The notes below the pieces were generated by a model. It worked only from the letters and a program-made list of their open reading frames with translations. It was not told the DNA's origin and made no database searches. DNA of 64,000 bases from Exercitatus varius (GTDB lineage Bacteria > Pseudomonadota > Gammaproteobacteria > Enterobacterales > Pasteurellaceae), in contig NZ_JARQTO010000012.1 of assembly GCF_029577735.1 (NCBI RefSeq), positions 1-64,000 on the forward strand, read 5' to 3'. Positions 25,819 to 34,834 of this stretch are shown here, in pieces. Within the stretch, counting starts at the first letter, position 1, and every line of letters starts with the position of its first letter. The translations under genes were made by a program, and so were the position numbers.

Positions 25819-26676
25819 ATGTTATATCCAAGCGAAGAATTTCTATACGCGCCGGTGGAATGGGTCGACCATAGCGACGGTTACAGCGACATTCGTTATC
25901 ACAAATCCAAAGACGGTATTGCCAAAATCACCATTAACCGCCCGCAAGTGCGTAATGCGTTCCGCCCGCAAACCGTAAAAGAAATGATTCACGCCTTCTC
26001 CGACGCTCGTTTCGACGAAAAAATCGGTGTTATTGTGTTAACCGGTGAAGGCGAATACGCATTCTGCGCCGGCGGCGATCAAAAAATCCGCGGCGACTAC
26101 GGCGGCTACAAAGACGACAGCGGCGTTCACCACTTAAACGTGCTGGATTTTCAACGCGATATCCGCACCTGTCCGAAACCGGTTGTGGCCATGGTGGCCG
26201 GTTATGCGGTGGGCGGCGGCCATGTTTTACACATGATGTGCGATTTAACCATCGCGGCGGATAACGCCAAATTCGGGCAAACCGGCCCGAAAGTGGGTTC
26301 ATTCGACGGCGGCTGGGGCGCCAGCTATATGGCGCGGATCGTGGGGCAGAAAAAAGCCCGCGAAATCTGGTTCTTATGCCGCATGTACGACGCCCAAGAA
26401 GCCCTGGATATGGGCTTGGTCAACACCGTGGTGCCTTACGCGGATTTAGAAAAAGAAACCGTACGCTGGTGCCGCGAAATGTTGCAAAACAGCCCGATTG
26501 CTTTGCGCTGCCTGAAAGCCGCATTGAACGCGGACTGCGACGGTCAGGCCGGCTTGCAGGAATTAGCGGGCAACGCCACCATGTTGTTCTACATGACGGA
26601 AGAAGGCCAGGAAGGACGCAACGCCTTCAACCAGAAACGCGAACCGGATTTCAGCAAATTCCGTCGCAATCCTTAA
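25819..26676 (+). CDS. menB: 1,4-dihydroxy-2-naphthoyl-CoA synthase
   Basis: A 285-aa crotonase-fold enzyme that closes the second ring of menaquinone from o-succinylbenzoyl-CoA. The oxyanion-hole blocks FCAGGDQKIRGDYGGY and MVAGYAVGGGHVLHMMCDLTIAA are typical of MenB, as are GQTGPKVGSFDGGWG (catalytic Asp/Ser region) and the C-terminal EEGQEGRNAFNQKREPDFSKF. It is followed by a triple-hairpin repeat and menC. Confidence 0.97.
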   Translation: MLYPSEEFLYAPVEWVDHSDGYSDIRYHKSKDGIAKITINRPQVRNAFRPQTVKEMIHAFSDARFDEKIGVIVLTGEGEYAFCAGGDQKIRGDYGGYKDDSGVHHLNVLDFQRDIRTCPKPVVAMVAGYAVGGGHVLHMMCDLTIAADNAKFGQTGPKVGSFDGGWGASYMARIVGQKKAREIWFLCRMYDAQEALDMGLVNTVVPYADLEKETVRWCREMLQNSPIALRCLKAALNADCDGQAGLQELAGNATMLFYMTEEGQEGRNAFNQKREPDFSKFRRNP

Positions 26677-26710
26677 TCGTTCTGCCAAAGTGCGGTCAAA
26701 AAACGTCGAG

Positions 26711-26806
26711 AATTTTATACGTAATCGCCGGTGCGATTACTTATGGCTTCGCCACCGTTGACAAAGCCAACGTTCAAAAAACGTTGCTTTTTTTGACCGC
26801 ACTTTT
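26711..26806 (-). repeat. Triple-hairpin dispersed repeat, copy B (menB-menC gap)
   Basis: The uptake signal lies at the right end (ACCGCACTTT, 26797-26806) and stem 3 (GTAATCGC/GCGATTAC) at the left. Stem 2 has one mismatch (GACAAAGCC instead of GGCAAAGCC). A second uptake signal in the opposite direction lies 25 bp to the left, at 26689. The whole menB-menC gap of 160 bp is mostly this element. Confidence 0.9.
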
Positions 26807-26837
26807 TCTGTTTTTAACTCCATTGTGAGCAGAAATT

Positions 26838-27830
26838 ATGACTATTCGAGAATATCATCTTTATCGCTACGCCATTCCCGTCGACAGCCAACTGATTTTG
26901 CGCAACCGCTTTTTAAAACGGCGGGAAGGGTTGCTGGTACAAATTAAATGCAAAGAAAACGAAGGCTGGGGCGAAATCGCGCCGCTGCCCGAATACAGCC
27001 GGGAAACGCTGGAACAGGCGCAGCAACAGGCGACGCAATGGCTAAAAGATTGGGACGCCGCGCGCAGCCGCAATGAAAAACTCGCCTTTGACGGCTTATA
27101 TCCGTCGGTGGCATTCGGTTTAAGCTGTGCGTTGGCGGAAATGAAAGGCGCATTGCAAGCGGAAGGCAATTATCAAGCGGCTCCGTTGTGTTACGGCGAT
27201 CCCGACGAGCTTTACGAACCCTTGGATCAAATGCAAGGCGAAAAGGTCGCCAAAATTAAAGTGGGCATGTACGAAGCCAACCGCGACGGCATGATCGCCG
27301 ACATGCTATTGGAAGCCATTCCCGATCTTCACTTGCGCTTAGACGCCAACCGCAGCTGGACGCCGGCAAAAGCGGCCATGTTCGCCAAATACGTTAAACC
27401 GGAACACCGCCCGCGCATTCAGTTTTTGGAAGAACCCTGCAAAACCCGCGAAGAAAGCCGCCGGTTTGCCGCCGAAACGGGCATCAATATCGCCTGGGAC
27501 GAATCGGTGCGCGAACCGGATTTCGATGTGATTGCCGAGCCGCATGTCAGCGCCATTGTGATTAAGCCGACGTTGATAGGTTCTCTGGAAAAATGCGTGT
27601 CGCTCATTGAAAAAGCGCAAAGTTTCGGCATGAAAGCGGTGATCAGTTCTTCGCTCGAAAGCAGTTTCGGCTTAACTCAGCTTGCCCGCATTGCGCGCCA
27701 ATATACGCCGGATGTCACGCCGGGCCTGGATACGCTGGATTTAATGGAATATCAAGTGGTGCGCCCATGGCAGGGTTCGGATTTACCGTTAATCGGTCTG
27801 GACTCCGAATTCGTCACTCAAATTTTCTAG
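26838..27830 (+). CDS. menC: o-Succinylbenzoate synthase
   Basis: A 330-aa enolase-superfamily dehydratase in menaquinone synthesis. The catalytic and metal ligands are visible: Lys in AKIKVGMYE, Asp in LRLDANRSW, Glu in QFLEEPCK, Asp in IAWDESVRE and Lys in AIVIKPTLIG. Length matches the proteobacterial type. It follows menB after a repeat-filled gap. menD, menE and menF are not in the window. Confidence 0.95.
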   Translation: MTIREYHLYRYAIPVDSQLILRNRFLKRREGLLVQIKCKENEGWGEIAPLPEYSRETLEQAQQQATQWLKDWDAARSRNEKLAFDGLYPSVAFGLSCALAEMKGALQAEGNYQAAPLCYGDPDELYEPLDQMQGEKVAKIKVGMYEANRDGMIADMLLEAIPDLHLRLDANRSWTPAKAAMFAKYVKPEHRPRIQFLEEPCKTREESRRFAAETGINIAWDESVREPDFDVIAEPHVSAIVIKPTLIGSLEKCVSLIEKAQSFGMKAVISSSLESSFGLTQLARIARQYTPDVTPGLDTLDLMEYQVVRPWQGSDLPLIGLDSEFVTQIF

Positions 27831-27852
27831 CGAATTTTACCTTTCACAAAAC

Positions 27853-27883
27853 AAAAGTGCGGTGAAATTTCACCGCACTTTTA
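27853..27883. terminator. Bidirectional terminator of perfectly inverted uptake signals
   Basis: AAAAGTGCGGTGAAA and TTTCACCGCACTTTT form a perfect 15-bp inverted repeat with no spare loop bases, between menC (plus) and fis (minus). Confidence 0.9.
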
Positions 27884-27911
27884 TCGTTTCATCCGTAATT
27901 TTGCCGTTTTA

Positions 27912-28211
27912 TCAGCTCATTCCGTATTTTTTCAGCTTTTTACGCAATGTACCGCGATTCACGCCTAACATTAACGCGGCGCGCGTTTGATTGCCGCGGG
28001 TATATTGCATAACCATATCCAACATCGGGTGTTCGACTTCCGATAACACTAATTCGTAAAGATCCGTCGCGTCTTCACCGTCTAATTGGGCGAAATAATT
28101 TTTTAACGCCTGCTTAACCGATTCACGCAGCGGCTTGTTAGTGACTTGTGATTGAGAATTTAGCACTGAAACAATTAATGCTTCAGCCGGATTACGCTGT
28201 TGTTCTAACAT
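27912..28211 (-). CDS. fis: DNA-binding protein Fis
   Basis: A 99-aa nucleoid protein that bends DNA and activates stable RNA promoters. The C-terminal helix-turn-helix MQYTRGNQTRAALMLGVNRGTLRKKLKKYGM is nearly identical to that of E. coli, and the N-terminal beta-hairpin region is present. The start overlaps the dusB end by 20 bp, and dusB-fis is the same operon as in E. coli, where dusB lies upstream. Confidence 0.97.
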   Translation of the reverse strand: MLEQQRNPAEALIVSVLNSQSQVTNKPLRESVKQALKNYFAQLDGEDATDLYELVLSEVEHPMLDMVMQYTRGNQTRAALMLGVNRGTLRKKLKKYGMS

Positions 28212-29187
28212 TCTGGTTTCCTTTGCGAACTAAATTAAAAAATTTTTCGAGTGCGATTAACTGTTCTTTGGCGTCAGTAATCGCATTGAAAGTTTGTCTA
28301 AAATCGGAATTATATTGAATTCCCTGTAAATACCAAGCGACATGTTTGCGAGCGATGCGATAACCTTTTTGTTCGCCATAAAACCGATGCAATTCAGAAA
28401 TATGACGCAAAATTTGACCGCACTTTTCGTCTATGCCCGGTTCCGCAACGGTCGAACCGTTTTCGATTAAGCCCGCCACAGATCGGAAAATCCAGGGCCG
28501 ACCCAATGCGCCGCGGCCGATCATAACGGCATCCGCTCCCGTGTACGCCAAAACCCATCCCGCTTTTTCCGCGGATATAATATCGCCGTTGGCAATCACG
28601 GGAATGGATACCCGCTCTTTTACCGCCTTAATGTTGTCATATTCGGCTTCGCCTTCAAACAGACATTCGCGCGTCCGACCGTGAACGGTTAACGCCTGAA
28701 TTCCGCACTGTTCGGCAATTTTGGCAATCTCTAAGCAATTGCGGTGCGCCCGATCCCAGCCCGTACGAATCTTTAATGTAACGGGCACTTCCACGGCATT
28801 CACCACCGCGCTTAGAATATCACGAATCAGATCGGGAAACCGTAACAGGGCGGACCCCGCCAGTTTTCTGTTCACCTTCTTCGCCGGACAACCCATATTG
28901 ATATCAATAATCTGAGCGCCGTATTCCACATTGATGCGCGCCGCCTGCGCCATTTCCTGCGGATCAGAGCCCGCAATCTGCACGGCCTTAATTCCCGCCT
29001 CTTCATGGTGCGCCAAACGCAGTTTTGATTTTTCCGTATGCCACAGTTGCGGGTTGGTCGACATCATTTCCGAAAAAGTTAAACCGGCGCCGTATTCTGC
29101 GCACAGTTTACGAAAAGGTTGATCGGTAATGCCTGCCATCGGTGCCAATAAAACACGATTTTTAAGCTGATAATCGCCTATTCGCAT
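28192..29187 (-). CDS. dusB: tRNA-dihydrouridine synthase B
   Basis: A 331-aa FMN enzyme that reduces uridine 17 in the tRNA D-loop. Typical blocks are LAPMAGITDQPFRKLC, GADLTFSEM-like AGLTFSEMMS, DINMGCPAKKVNRKLAGSALL (catalytic Cys), VPVTLKIRTGWD, LTVHGRTRE and GADAVMIGRGALGRPW. It lies directly before fis. The 190 bp upstream of it, towards prmA, hold no gene and contain an AT-rich region where the operon promoter is likely. Confidence 0.96.
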   Translation of the reverse strand: MRIGDYQLKNRVLLAPMAGITDQPFRKLCAEYGAGLTFSEMMSTNPQLWHTEKSKLRLAHHEEAGIKAVQIAGSDPQEMAQAARINVEYGAQIIDINMGCPAKKVNRKLAGSALLRFPDLIRDILSAVVNAVEVPVTLKIRTGWDRAHRNCLEIAKIAEQCGIQALTVHGRTRECLFEGEAEYDNIKAVKERVSIPVIANGDIISAEKAGWVLAYTGADAVMIGRGALGRPWIFRSVAGLIENGSTVAEPGIDEKCGQILRHISELHRFYGEQKGYRIARKHVAWYLQGIQYNSDFRQTFNAITDAKEQLIALEKFFNLVRKGNQNVRTTA

Positions 29188-29377
29188 GCTTTATGACCTC
29201 CGCGATTCCCCTACAATGATACAGAAAAAAGAAACCGAACATTTTGCAATGTCCGGCTATCACAACCGATAAGGGCGTGTATCATACGCATTTTTTGCCC
29301 CTTTGAAAAGAGTAAAAATTAAACAAAACTGACAAAATATGACATTTTTATCATTGACATTTTCGTTTCAATCGGTA

Positions 29378-30259
29378 TCACGCCAGTTTGCCGGTGATTC
29401 GACACCATTCTTCGCGGACCGCAACCGGTTGCAGCTCGAATGTTTGCGCATAAGCTTCGCAAACCGACGTCGCCTGCGTTTCCAGAATGCCGGACAAACC
29501 GAGATCGCCGTTCGGTTTCACCAACCGGCTGATGACGGGATACAGATCTTTCAACGGACCGGCAAGAATATTGGCCACCACCACATCCGCCTGCAAATCC
29601 GCCGGTTTTTCGTCGGATAAAAATAACTGCAGGCGATCCGCCACGCCGTTGGCTTCCGCATTATTTCGGCTGGCAAGAATCGCTTGCGGGTCGATATCGA
29701 TACCGACGGCATGTTTGGCGCCCAATTTCAGTGCGGCAATCGCCAAAATACCGGAACCGCAGCCAAAATCGATCACCGTTTTACCGGTTAAATCCAGCCC
29801 GTCCAACCATTCCAGACACAACGCGGTAGTCGGATGGGTGCCGGTGCCGAAAGCCAAACCGGGATCCAGCATCACATTCACCGCTTTGGGATCCGGAATG
29901 TCGCGCCAGCTCGGACAAATCCACAAGCGCTTGCCGAACCGCATCGGGTGAAAATTATCCATCCATTCCCGCTCCCAGTCCTTATCTTCGATTTGCTCTA
30001 TTTTGTAAGCAAAACCGTCCTCTAACAAACCGCTTTGCCGAAGTGCGGTCAAAATCGGCTGCATTTCTGTTTCCGCATCGAACAGCGCAATCACGTCCGT
30101 ATTGCCCCACAAGCGCGTTTCGCCGGGCAGCGGCTCGAAAATCGGCGTGTCCTGGCTGTCCATGAAGGTGACGGAAACCGAACCGAGCGCCTCCAAAAGA
30201 TCACTGATTGCTTCGGCTTGTTCGTTAGTACTGTTAAGGCGGATTTGAATCCAGGCCAT
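29378..30259 (-). CDS. prmA: Ribosomal protein L11 methyltransferase
   Basis: A 293-aa SAM-dependent enzyme that trimethylates L11. The N-terminal substrate-recognition domain covers residues 1-110; the catalytic domain has LDPGLAFGTGTHPTT, the SAM loop VIDFGCGSGILAIAALKLGA and the NILAGPL motif (N-I/P-L/P type). It lies in the conserved panF-prmA-dusB-fis order, with a repeat copy in the panF-prmA gap. Confidence 0.96.
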   Translation of the reverse strand: MAWIQIRLNSTNEQAEAISDLLEALGSVSVTFMDSQDTPIFEPLPGETRLWGNTDVIALFDAETEMQPILTALRQSGLLEDGFAYKIEQIEDKDWEREWMDNFHPMRFGKRLWICPSWRDIPDPKAVNVMLDPGLAFGTGTHPTTALCLEWLDGLDLTGKTVIDFGCGSGILAIAALKLGAKHAVGIDIDPQAILASRNNAEANGVADRLQLFLSDEKPADLQADVVVANILAGPLKDLYPVISRLVKPNGDLGLSGILETQATSVCEAYAQTFELQPVAVREEWCRITGKLA

Positions 30260-30285
30260 GTTATTTATCCTTTTGTTTTTCCTTC

Positions 30286-30349
30286 AAAGTGCGGTCACAA
30301 AAAGCAGCGCTTTTTGAACGTTGGCTTTNNGATTACGCATAAAATTTTA
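30286..30349 (+). repeat. Triple-hairpin dispersed repeat, copy C (contains undetermined bases)
   Basis: The left part (uptake signal, stem 1, first arm of stem 2) and the right end (second arm of stem 3 and CATAAAATTT) are present, but the middle is replaced by two N at 30329-30330. Compared with the other copies, about 35 bases are missing. This looks like an unresolved hairpin region in the assembly and not a true deletion, but cannot be decided here. Confidence 0.85.
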
Positions 30350-30442
30350 GCACAGTTTTTGGCATATTGCCTGTGAAACCGCCCGAACACCGCAACGGGA
30401 TATTCCGCCGAAAAAATACAGTCAAATTTGACCGCACTTTTC

Positions 30443-31921
30443 TTACCGGGTTTTACGCCCTAATCGATTTCCGATTAAGAATGCGATTAAGCCCCACACC
30501 AAGGACGGCACAATTTCATGGAATTTGCCGAATAATTTGACGCTTTCCGTCAAATACCGGAACGACGGGTTTAAGGCGGTTAAATCCACGCCTTTCATTT
30601 GAGTCAGAAAAATGTAAACGCCTAAACCGACGATCATGGAACTGAGCGCGCCGGCGGCGTTGGCTTTGTCCCAGTAAATGCCGAGCACAATCACCCACAA
30701 AAATGCGGCTTCCAGCCCGCCGAAAGCGAATAAATTCAGCCAGATAATCATATCCGGCGGATTTAATGCCGCCCAAATCAATAAAACGGTGATGGTTAAC
30801 GTAATCAGCGAGGAAAACCGACTAATCCGCTTCTGATTGGTGGCCGCTTCGGGTTTCGCCGATAAATACAGATCTTTCACGAAAATCGCCGAAGATTGAA
30901 TCAGTTGCGCATCAATGGTGGACATAATCGCCGACATGGGAGCGGCAAGGAAAATTCCCGCCACCAGGGGCGAAAGCACTTGCAGCATTAACGACGGAAT
31001 CACTTGATCGGGAACCGTTAAATCCGGTACCACGGCACGCCCCAATGCGCCCGCAAGATGCATGCCGAGCATAATTACGGTTAATATCACCGTACCGATC
31101 AGCATGCCGCCGTGCAAGGCTTTGCTGTCTTTGAACGCCATGCAACGCACGGCGGTGTGCGGCAGGCCCACTACGCCGAAGCACACCAATACCCAAAAGG
31201 ACGCCATAAACTGAAATCCCAGCATGTCGTTCGGTCCGTAAGGACTGACTAAGTACGGATCGATTTCCGTCAGTTTTGCGATCGCACTTTCTACGCCGCC
31301 CGCCGCATAAATCACGGCGCCAAGCAACACCAGCGTACCCAAAATCATCACCGTGCCCTGAATGGTATCCGTCAACACGACCGCACGAAAACCGCCGATA
31401 AAAGTGTAAATTCCCACGGTGGCGGCGAAAATCAATAAAGCCTGCGTGTAAGAAATGCCGATAGTGGTTTCCAACAAGCGCGCGCCGCCGATAAATTGCG
31501 CCATCATCGCGGCGAAAAAAGCGATTAACAGCGCAATACTGGCAATCCATACCAGCCAGCGGCTTTTGTAGCGATAAAACAATAAATCGCTGATCGTCAA
31601 CGCGTTGGTTTCCCGGGAAAGCAGCGCGAATTTTTTTCCCAACGCGCCCAAAGCCAGCCACACCGCCGGCACCTGAATCATGGAAAGCAACACCCAGCCC
31701 AGGCCGTATTTGTAAGCGGCGCCCGGTCCGCCCACAAAGGAACTGGCACTGGCGTAAGTGGAAGCCGTGGTCATAGCGAGCACCAAGCCGGTCATCGAAC
31801 GGTTGCCTACATAATATTCCGTTAAAAAATCGCCTTTCGACCGTTTAATGTAAGCATACAATGCCGCACCGAATACAAAAACGAGGTAAATGATCAAAGG
31901 AAGAATAATGCCCAAATTCAT
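30443..31921 (-). CDS. panF: Sodium/pantothenate symporter
   Basis: A 492-aa sodium:solute symporter family permease with about 13 transmembrane segments. Signatures are YYVGNRSMTGLVLAMTTASTYASASSFVGGPGAAY near the N-terminus and the sodium-site region ASFWVLVCFGVVGLPHTAVRCM. The substrate call rests on the neighbours yhdT, accBC and prmA, the same order as around E. coli panF. It overlaps the yhdT stop by 4 bp. Confidence 0.93.
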   Translation of the reverse strand: MNLGIILPLIIYLVFVFGAALYAYIKRSKGDFLTEYYVGNRSMTGLVLAMTTASTYASASSFVGGPGAAYKYGLGWVLLSMIQVPAVWLALGALGKKFALLSRETNALTISDLLFYRYKSRWLVWIASIALLIAFFAAMMAQFIGGARLLETTIGISYTQALLIFAATVGIYTFIGGFRAVVLTDTIQGTVMILGTLVLLGAVIYAAGGVESAIAKLTEIDPYLVSPYGPNDMLGFQFMASFWVLVCFGVVGLPHTAVRCMAFKDSKALHGGMLIGTVILTVIMLGMHLAGALGRAVVPDLTVPDQVIPSLMLQVLSPLVAGIFLAAPMSAIMSTIDAQLIQSSAIFVKDLYLSAKPEAATNQKRISRFSSLITLTITVLLIWAALNPPDMIIWLNLFAFGGLEAAFLWVIVLGIYWDKANAAGALSSMIVGLGVYIFLTQMKGVDLTALNPSFRYLTESVKLFGKFHEIVPSLVWGLIAFLIGNRLGRKTR

Positions 31922-32235
31922 TTTTCAGTTTTCTCCGCAGATTCCGTCGCCGAATGCGCTAAAGTGCGGGCGATTTTTGCCGAGTTTTTCGGTTCGATTT
32001 CAAGATCCATATCCTGATAAACAATCTTCACCAACCAATAAGCCATCACCAAAAATAAGACGGGCAAATAAATACAGGACAACTCAAACCATAGCGGAAA
32101 ACCGAGCGGACCGCTTCCACCTTCCGGCAAATAGGCACACAAACACCAACCGATTAAATACAGCACGGTCAACAGCAATGCCCAGCGGGCTTCCTTGGCG
32201 GCTTGTCCGTAACGTTGTTGCAAATTCATTTTCAT
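31918..32235 (-). CDS. yhdT: YhdT-family (DUF997) membrane protein
   Basis: A 105-aa protein with two transmembrane helices (ALLLTVLYLIGWCLCAYLP and LSCIYLPVLFLVMAYWLVKIVY) and a polar C-terminal tail longer than in E. coli. It is always paired with panF, with a 4-bp overlap here, and probably supports that permease; the role is not established. Confidence 0.88.
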   Translation of the reverse strand: MKMNLQQRYGQAAKEARWALLLTVLYLIGWCLCAYLPEGGSGPLGFPLWFELSCIYLPVLFLVMAYWLVKIVYQDMDLEIEPKNSAKIARTLAHSATESAEKTEK

Positions 32236-32280
32236 TTTTCACCTTCACACAAAAAATGGAGCATAAGCTCCATTTTGTCA

Positions 32281-33627
32281 TTAATCGGCAAGGCCCAGTT
32301 TCTTCTCAAGATAATGAATATTGGTGCCGCCTTTCTGGAAATTTTTATCTTCCATAATCAGATTGTGCAGCGGAATATTGGTTTTAAGCCCTTCGATAAT
32401 GGTTTCCGACAACGCATTCTGCATGCGACGGATGGCGCTTTCGCGGGTATCGCCGTATGTAATCAGTTTCGCAATCATCGAATCATAATGCGGTGGCACG
32501 GTGTAACCGCCGTAAATGTGGGAATCCCAACGCACGCCCAGACCGCCCGGCGCGTGTAAATGCACCACTTTACCCGGCGACGGCAGGAAGGTTTTCGGAT
32601 CTTCCGCATTAATACGGCATTCAATGGCGTGGCCTTTCACTTTAATGTCTTCCTGTTTAAAAGACAACGGCAAGCCCGACGCTACGCGTAACTGTTCTTT
32701 CACCAAATCCACACCGGTGATCATTTCCGTCACCGGATGTTCAACCTGAATACGGGTATTCATTTCAATAAAATAGAATTCGCCGTTTTCATACAGAAAT
32801 TCGAAGGTACCGGCGCCGCGATAACCGATTTCCACGCAAGCCTTCGCGCAACGGGAACCGATGTCGCGACGGACTTCTTCCGTAATACCCGGTGCCGGCG
32901 CTTCTTCCACCACTTTTTGGTGACGACGCTGCATCGAACAGTCGCGTTCCGCCAAATACACCGCATTACCGTGCGTATCGGCAATCACCTGAATTTCCAC
33001 ATGACGCGGGTTTTCCAGGTATTTTTCCATGTAAACCATGTCGTTGTTGAACGCCGCTTTCGCTTCCGCTTTGGTCATGGCAATGCTTTCTTCCAGACTG
33101 TCCGCATCCCGTACCACGCGCATACCGCGACCGCCACCGCCGCCGGAAGCTTTAATGATCACCGGAAAGCCGATACGTTTGGCGATTTCTTTATTTTTCG
33201 CCATATCCGTCCCTAAAGGACCATCGGAACCCGGTACGCAAGGCACGCCGGCTTTCTTCATAGCATTAATGGCAGACACTTTGTCGCCCATTAAACGAAT
33301 CACGTCCGCCGTCGGTCCGATGAAGGTAAAGCCGGAACGTTCGACCTGTTCGGCAAAATCCGCATTTTCGGATAAAAAACCGTAACCCGGGTGAATGGCA
33401 TCCGCGCCGGTCACTTCCGCCGCCGCAATAATCGCCGGCACATTTAAATAGCTTTTTACCGATGGTGCAGGGCCGATACAAACGGTTTCATCCGCCAGCA
33501 ACACGTGTTTCAAATCACGGTCCGCCGTGGAATGCACGGCAACGGTTTTAATACCCATTTCTTTACATGCACGCAAAATACGCAATGCAATTTCACCACG
33601 GTTGGCAATAACCACTTTTTCTAACAT
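32281..33627 (-). CDS. accC: Biotin carboxylase subunit of acetyl-CoA carboxylase
   Basis: A 448-aa ATP-grasp enzyme that carboxylates the biotin on AccB, the first step of fatty acid synthesis. Clear blocks are VIANRGEIALRILRACKEMG, the glycine-rich ATP loop KASGGGGGRGMRVV, the metal-binding FEFLYENGEFYFIEMNTRIQVEHPVTE and the C-terminal EDPKTFLPSPGKV. It lies 64 bp after accB with a GTGGGCA palindrome in the gap. Confidence 0.98.
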   Translation of the reverse strand: MLEKVVIANRGEIALRILRACKEMGIKTVAVHSTADRDLKHVLLADETVCIGPAPSVKSYLNVPAIIAAAEVTGADAIHPGYGFLSENADFAEQVERSGFTFIGPTADVIRLMGDKVSAINAMKKAGVPCVPGSDGPLGTDMAKNKEIAKRIGFPVIIKASGGGGGRGMRVVRDADSLEESIAMTKAEAKAAFNNDMVYMEKYLENPRHVEIQVIADTHGNAVYLAERDCSMQRRHQKVVEEAPAPGITEEVRRDIGSRCAKACVEIGYRGAGTFEFLYENGEFYFIEMNTRIQVEHPVTEMITGVDLVKEQLRVASGLPLSFKQEDIKVKGHAIECRINAEDPKTFLPSPGKVVHLHAPGGLGVRWDSHIYGGYTVPPHYDSMIAKLITYGDTRESAIRRMQNALSETIIEGLKTNIPLHNLIMEDKNFQKGGTNIHYLEKKLGLAD

Positions 33628-33665
33628 AAGATTATTCCAATTCGAAAATTTATGAGATAAAAATA

Positions 33666-33690
33666 GTGGGCAAGTCTGCCCACCCTACAA
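33666..33690. repeat. Short GGGC-type intergenic palindrome in the accB-accC gap
   Basis: GTGGGCA (33666-33672) and TGCCCAC (33677-33683) form a 7-bp stem followed by CCTAC. It resembles the palindrome at 12863. No T-run follows, and accC must be read through, so it is more likely an RNA-stabilising or repeat element than a terminator. Confidence 0.55.
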
Positions 33691-33691
33691 A

Positions 33692-34159
33692 TTATTCAAT
33701 AACGATTAACGGCTCGTCGAATTCTACCGCATCGCCATCGTTAACTAAAATCGCTTTCACCACGCCCGCTTTATCGGCTTCAATGCGGTTCATCATTTTC
33801 ATCGCTTCGACAATGCAAAGCGCGTCGCCGACTTTCACGGATTGTCCGACTTCAACGAAGGCTTTCGCTTCCGGGCTCGGACTGCGGTAGAAGGTTCCCA
33901 CCATCGGAGAACGAATCACGTGTCCGGATAATTCCGGCGCAGCGGCAGGCGCAACAGCAGCCGGTGCGGAAGCGGCGGCAACAGGCGCCGCTACGGGAGC
34001 CGGTGCGGCGGCCGGAACGGTGTATTGAACGGAACTTGGTGCGGCGGAACCACGACTGATGCGAACCGATTCTTCGCCTTCGGAAATTTCCAATTCCATA
34101 ATGCCTGATTCTTCAACTAATTCGATTAATTTTTTAATTTTACGAATATCCATTGCCAT
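33692..34159 (-). CDS. accB: Biotin carboxyl carrier protein of acetyl-CoA carboxylase
   Basis: A 155-aa carrier. The N-terminal dimerisation segment DIRKIKKLIELVEESGIMELEI is followed by a Pro/Ala-rich flexible linker (residues about 40-75) and a C-terminal biotinyl domain with the biotinylation site EAMKMM, where the first Lys is modified. Two ATGs (MAMDIRK) are possible; the outer one fits an AGGA site nine bases upstream. It is first gene of accBC. The 165-bp gap to aroQ holds one uptake signal and AT-rich sequence. Confidence 0.96.
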   Translation of the reverse strand: MAMDIRKIKKLIELVEESGIMELEISEGEESVRISRGSAAPSSVQYTVPAAAPAPVAAPVAAASAPAAVAPAAAPELSGHVIRSPMVGTFYRSPSPEAKAFVEVGQSVKVGDALCIVEAMKMMNRIEADKAGVVKAILVNDGDAVEFDEPLIVIE

Positions 34160-34324
34160 AATTTGTTTTCCTGGTTGAGAGATAAAAAGATCCCGCACTT
34201 TCGGCGCGCTTTTCAAGCCGAAAGTGCGGTCAAAATAAATTCTGTTTTTTTACGCCCGCAAGATTACCTTAAAATAATTCGTTTTGCGACTATTTTCTAC
34301 AAATTTGTCGATATTTAACGAAAT

Positions 34325-34774
34325 TCACGCGTTTTTCGCTAAAAATTCGGCGGCGAATATCAAGGCGCATTCATAACCTTTTGCCCCCAATCCGCAAATC
34401 ACGCCTTCCGCCGCATCGCTGAAATAAGAATGGTGACGGAACGGCTCGCGTTTATGAATATTCGACAAATGCACTTCGACGAAAGGAATCGACACCGCCA
34501 ATAATGCGTCGCGCAACGCAACGCTGGTGTGCGTAAAGGCGGCGGGATTGATGATAATGAAATCGACTTTTTGGAAGCTGTCGTGAATTTTGTCAATAAG
34601 TTTTTCTTCGCTGTTGCTTTGAAAACATTCCAAATTCAGACCGCACTTTTCCGCCAACGCCCGGGCATTGGCTTCGATTGCCGCTAACGAAAGCGAACCG
34701 TAATGTTTTGGTTCGCGCGCCCCCAACATGTTCAGATTGGGGCCGTTTAATAATAAAACTTTAGGTGATGACAT
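34325..34774 (-). CDS. aroQ: 3-Dehydroquinate dehydratase, type II
   Basis: A 149-aa dodecameric shikimate-pathway enzyme. Motifs are LLNGPNLNMLGAREPKHYG (active-site Arg and Tyr), NPAAFTHTSVALRDAL, EVHLSNIHKREPFRHHSY (catalytic His region). The start lies behind AGGAG; earlier in-frame codons are rejected. In E. coli-type accBC loci with an upstream aroQ this is a common arrangement in other gammaproteobacteria. Confidence 0.96.
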   Translation of the reverse strand: MSSPKVLLLNGPNLNMLGAREPKHYGSLSLAAIEANARALAEKCGLNLECFQSNSEEKLIDKIHDSFQKVDFIIINPAAFTHTSVALRDALLAVSIPFVEVHLSNIHKREPFRHHSYFSDAAEGVICGLGAKGYECALIFAAEFLAKNA

Positions 34775-34834
34775 ATGGGCTCCTTTTAACGGCAACGGAT
34801 TATAACGTATTTCATGCAACGGGTGGTTGTACCT

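Noticed and set aside
26376..26828. A 150-codon frame overlapping the end of menB
   Set aside because: It is out of frame inside menB, then runs through the repeat. It has no family resemblance and menB is certain.
30443..31921. panF read as a proline (putP) symporter
   Set aside because: Family blocks fit any sodium:solute symporter, but the yhdT-panF-prmA order and the 4-bp overlap with yhdT favour pantothenate.
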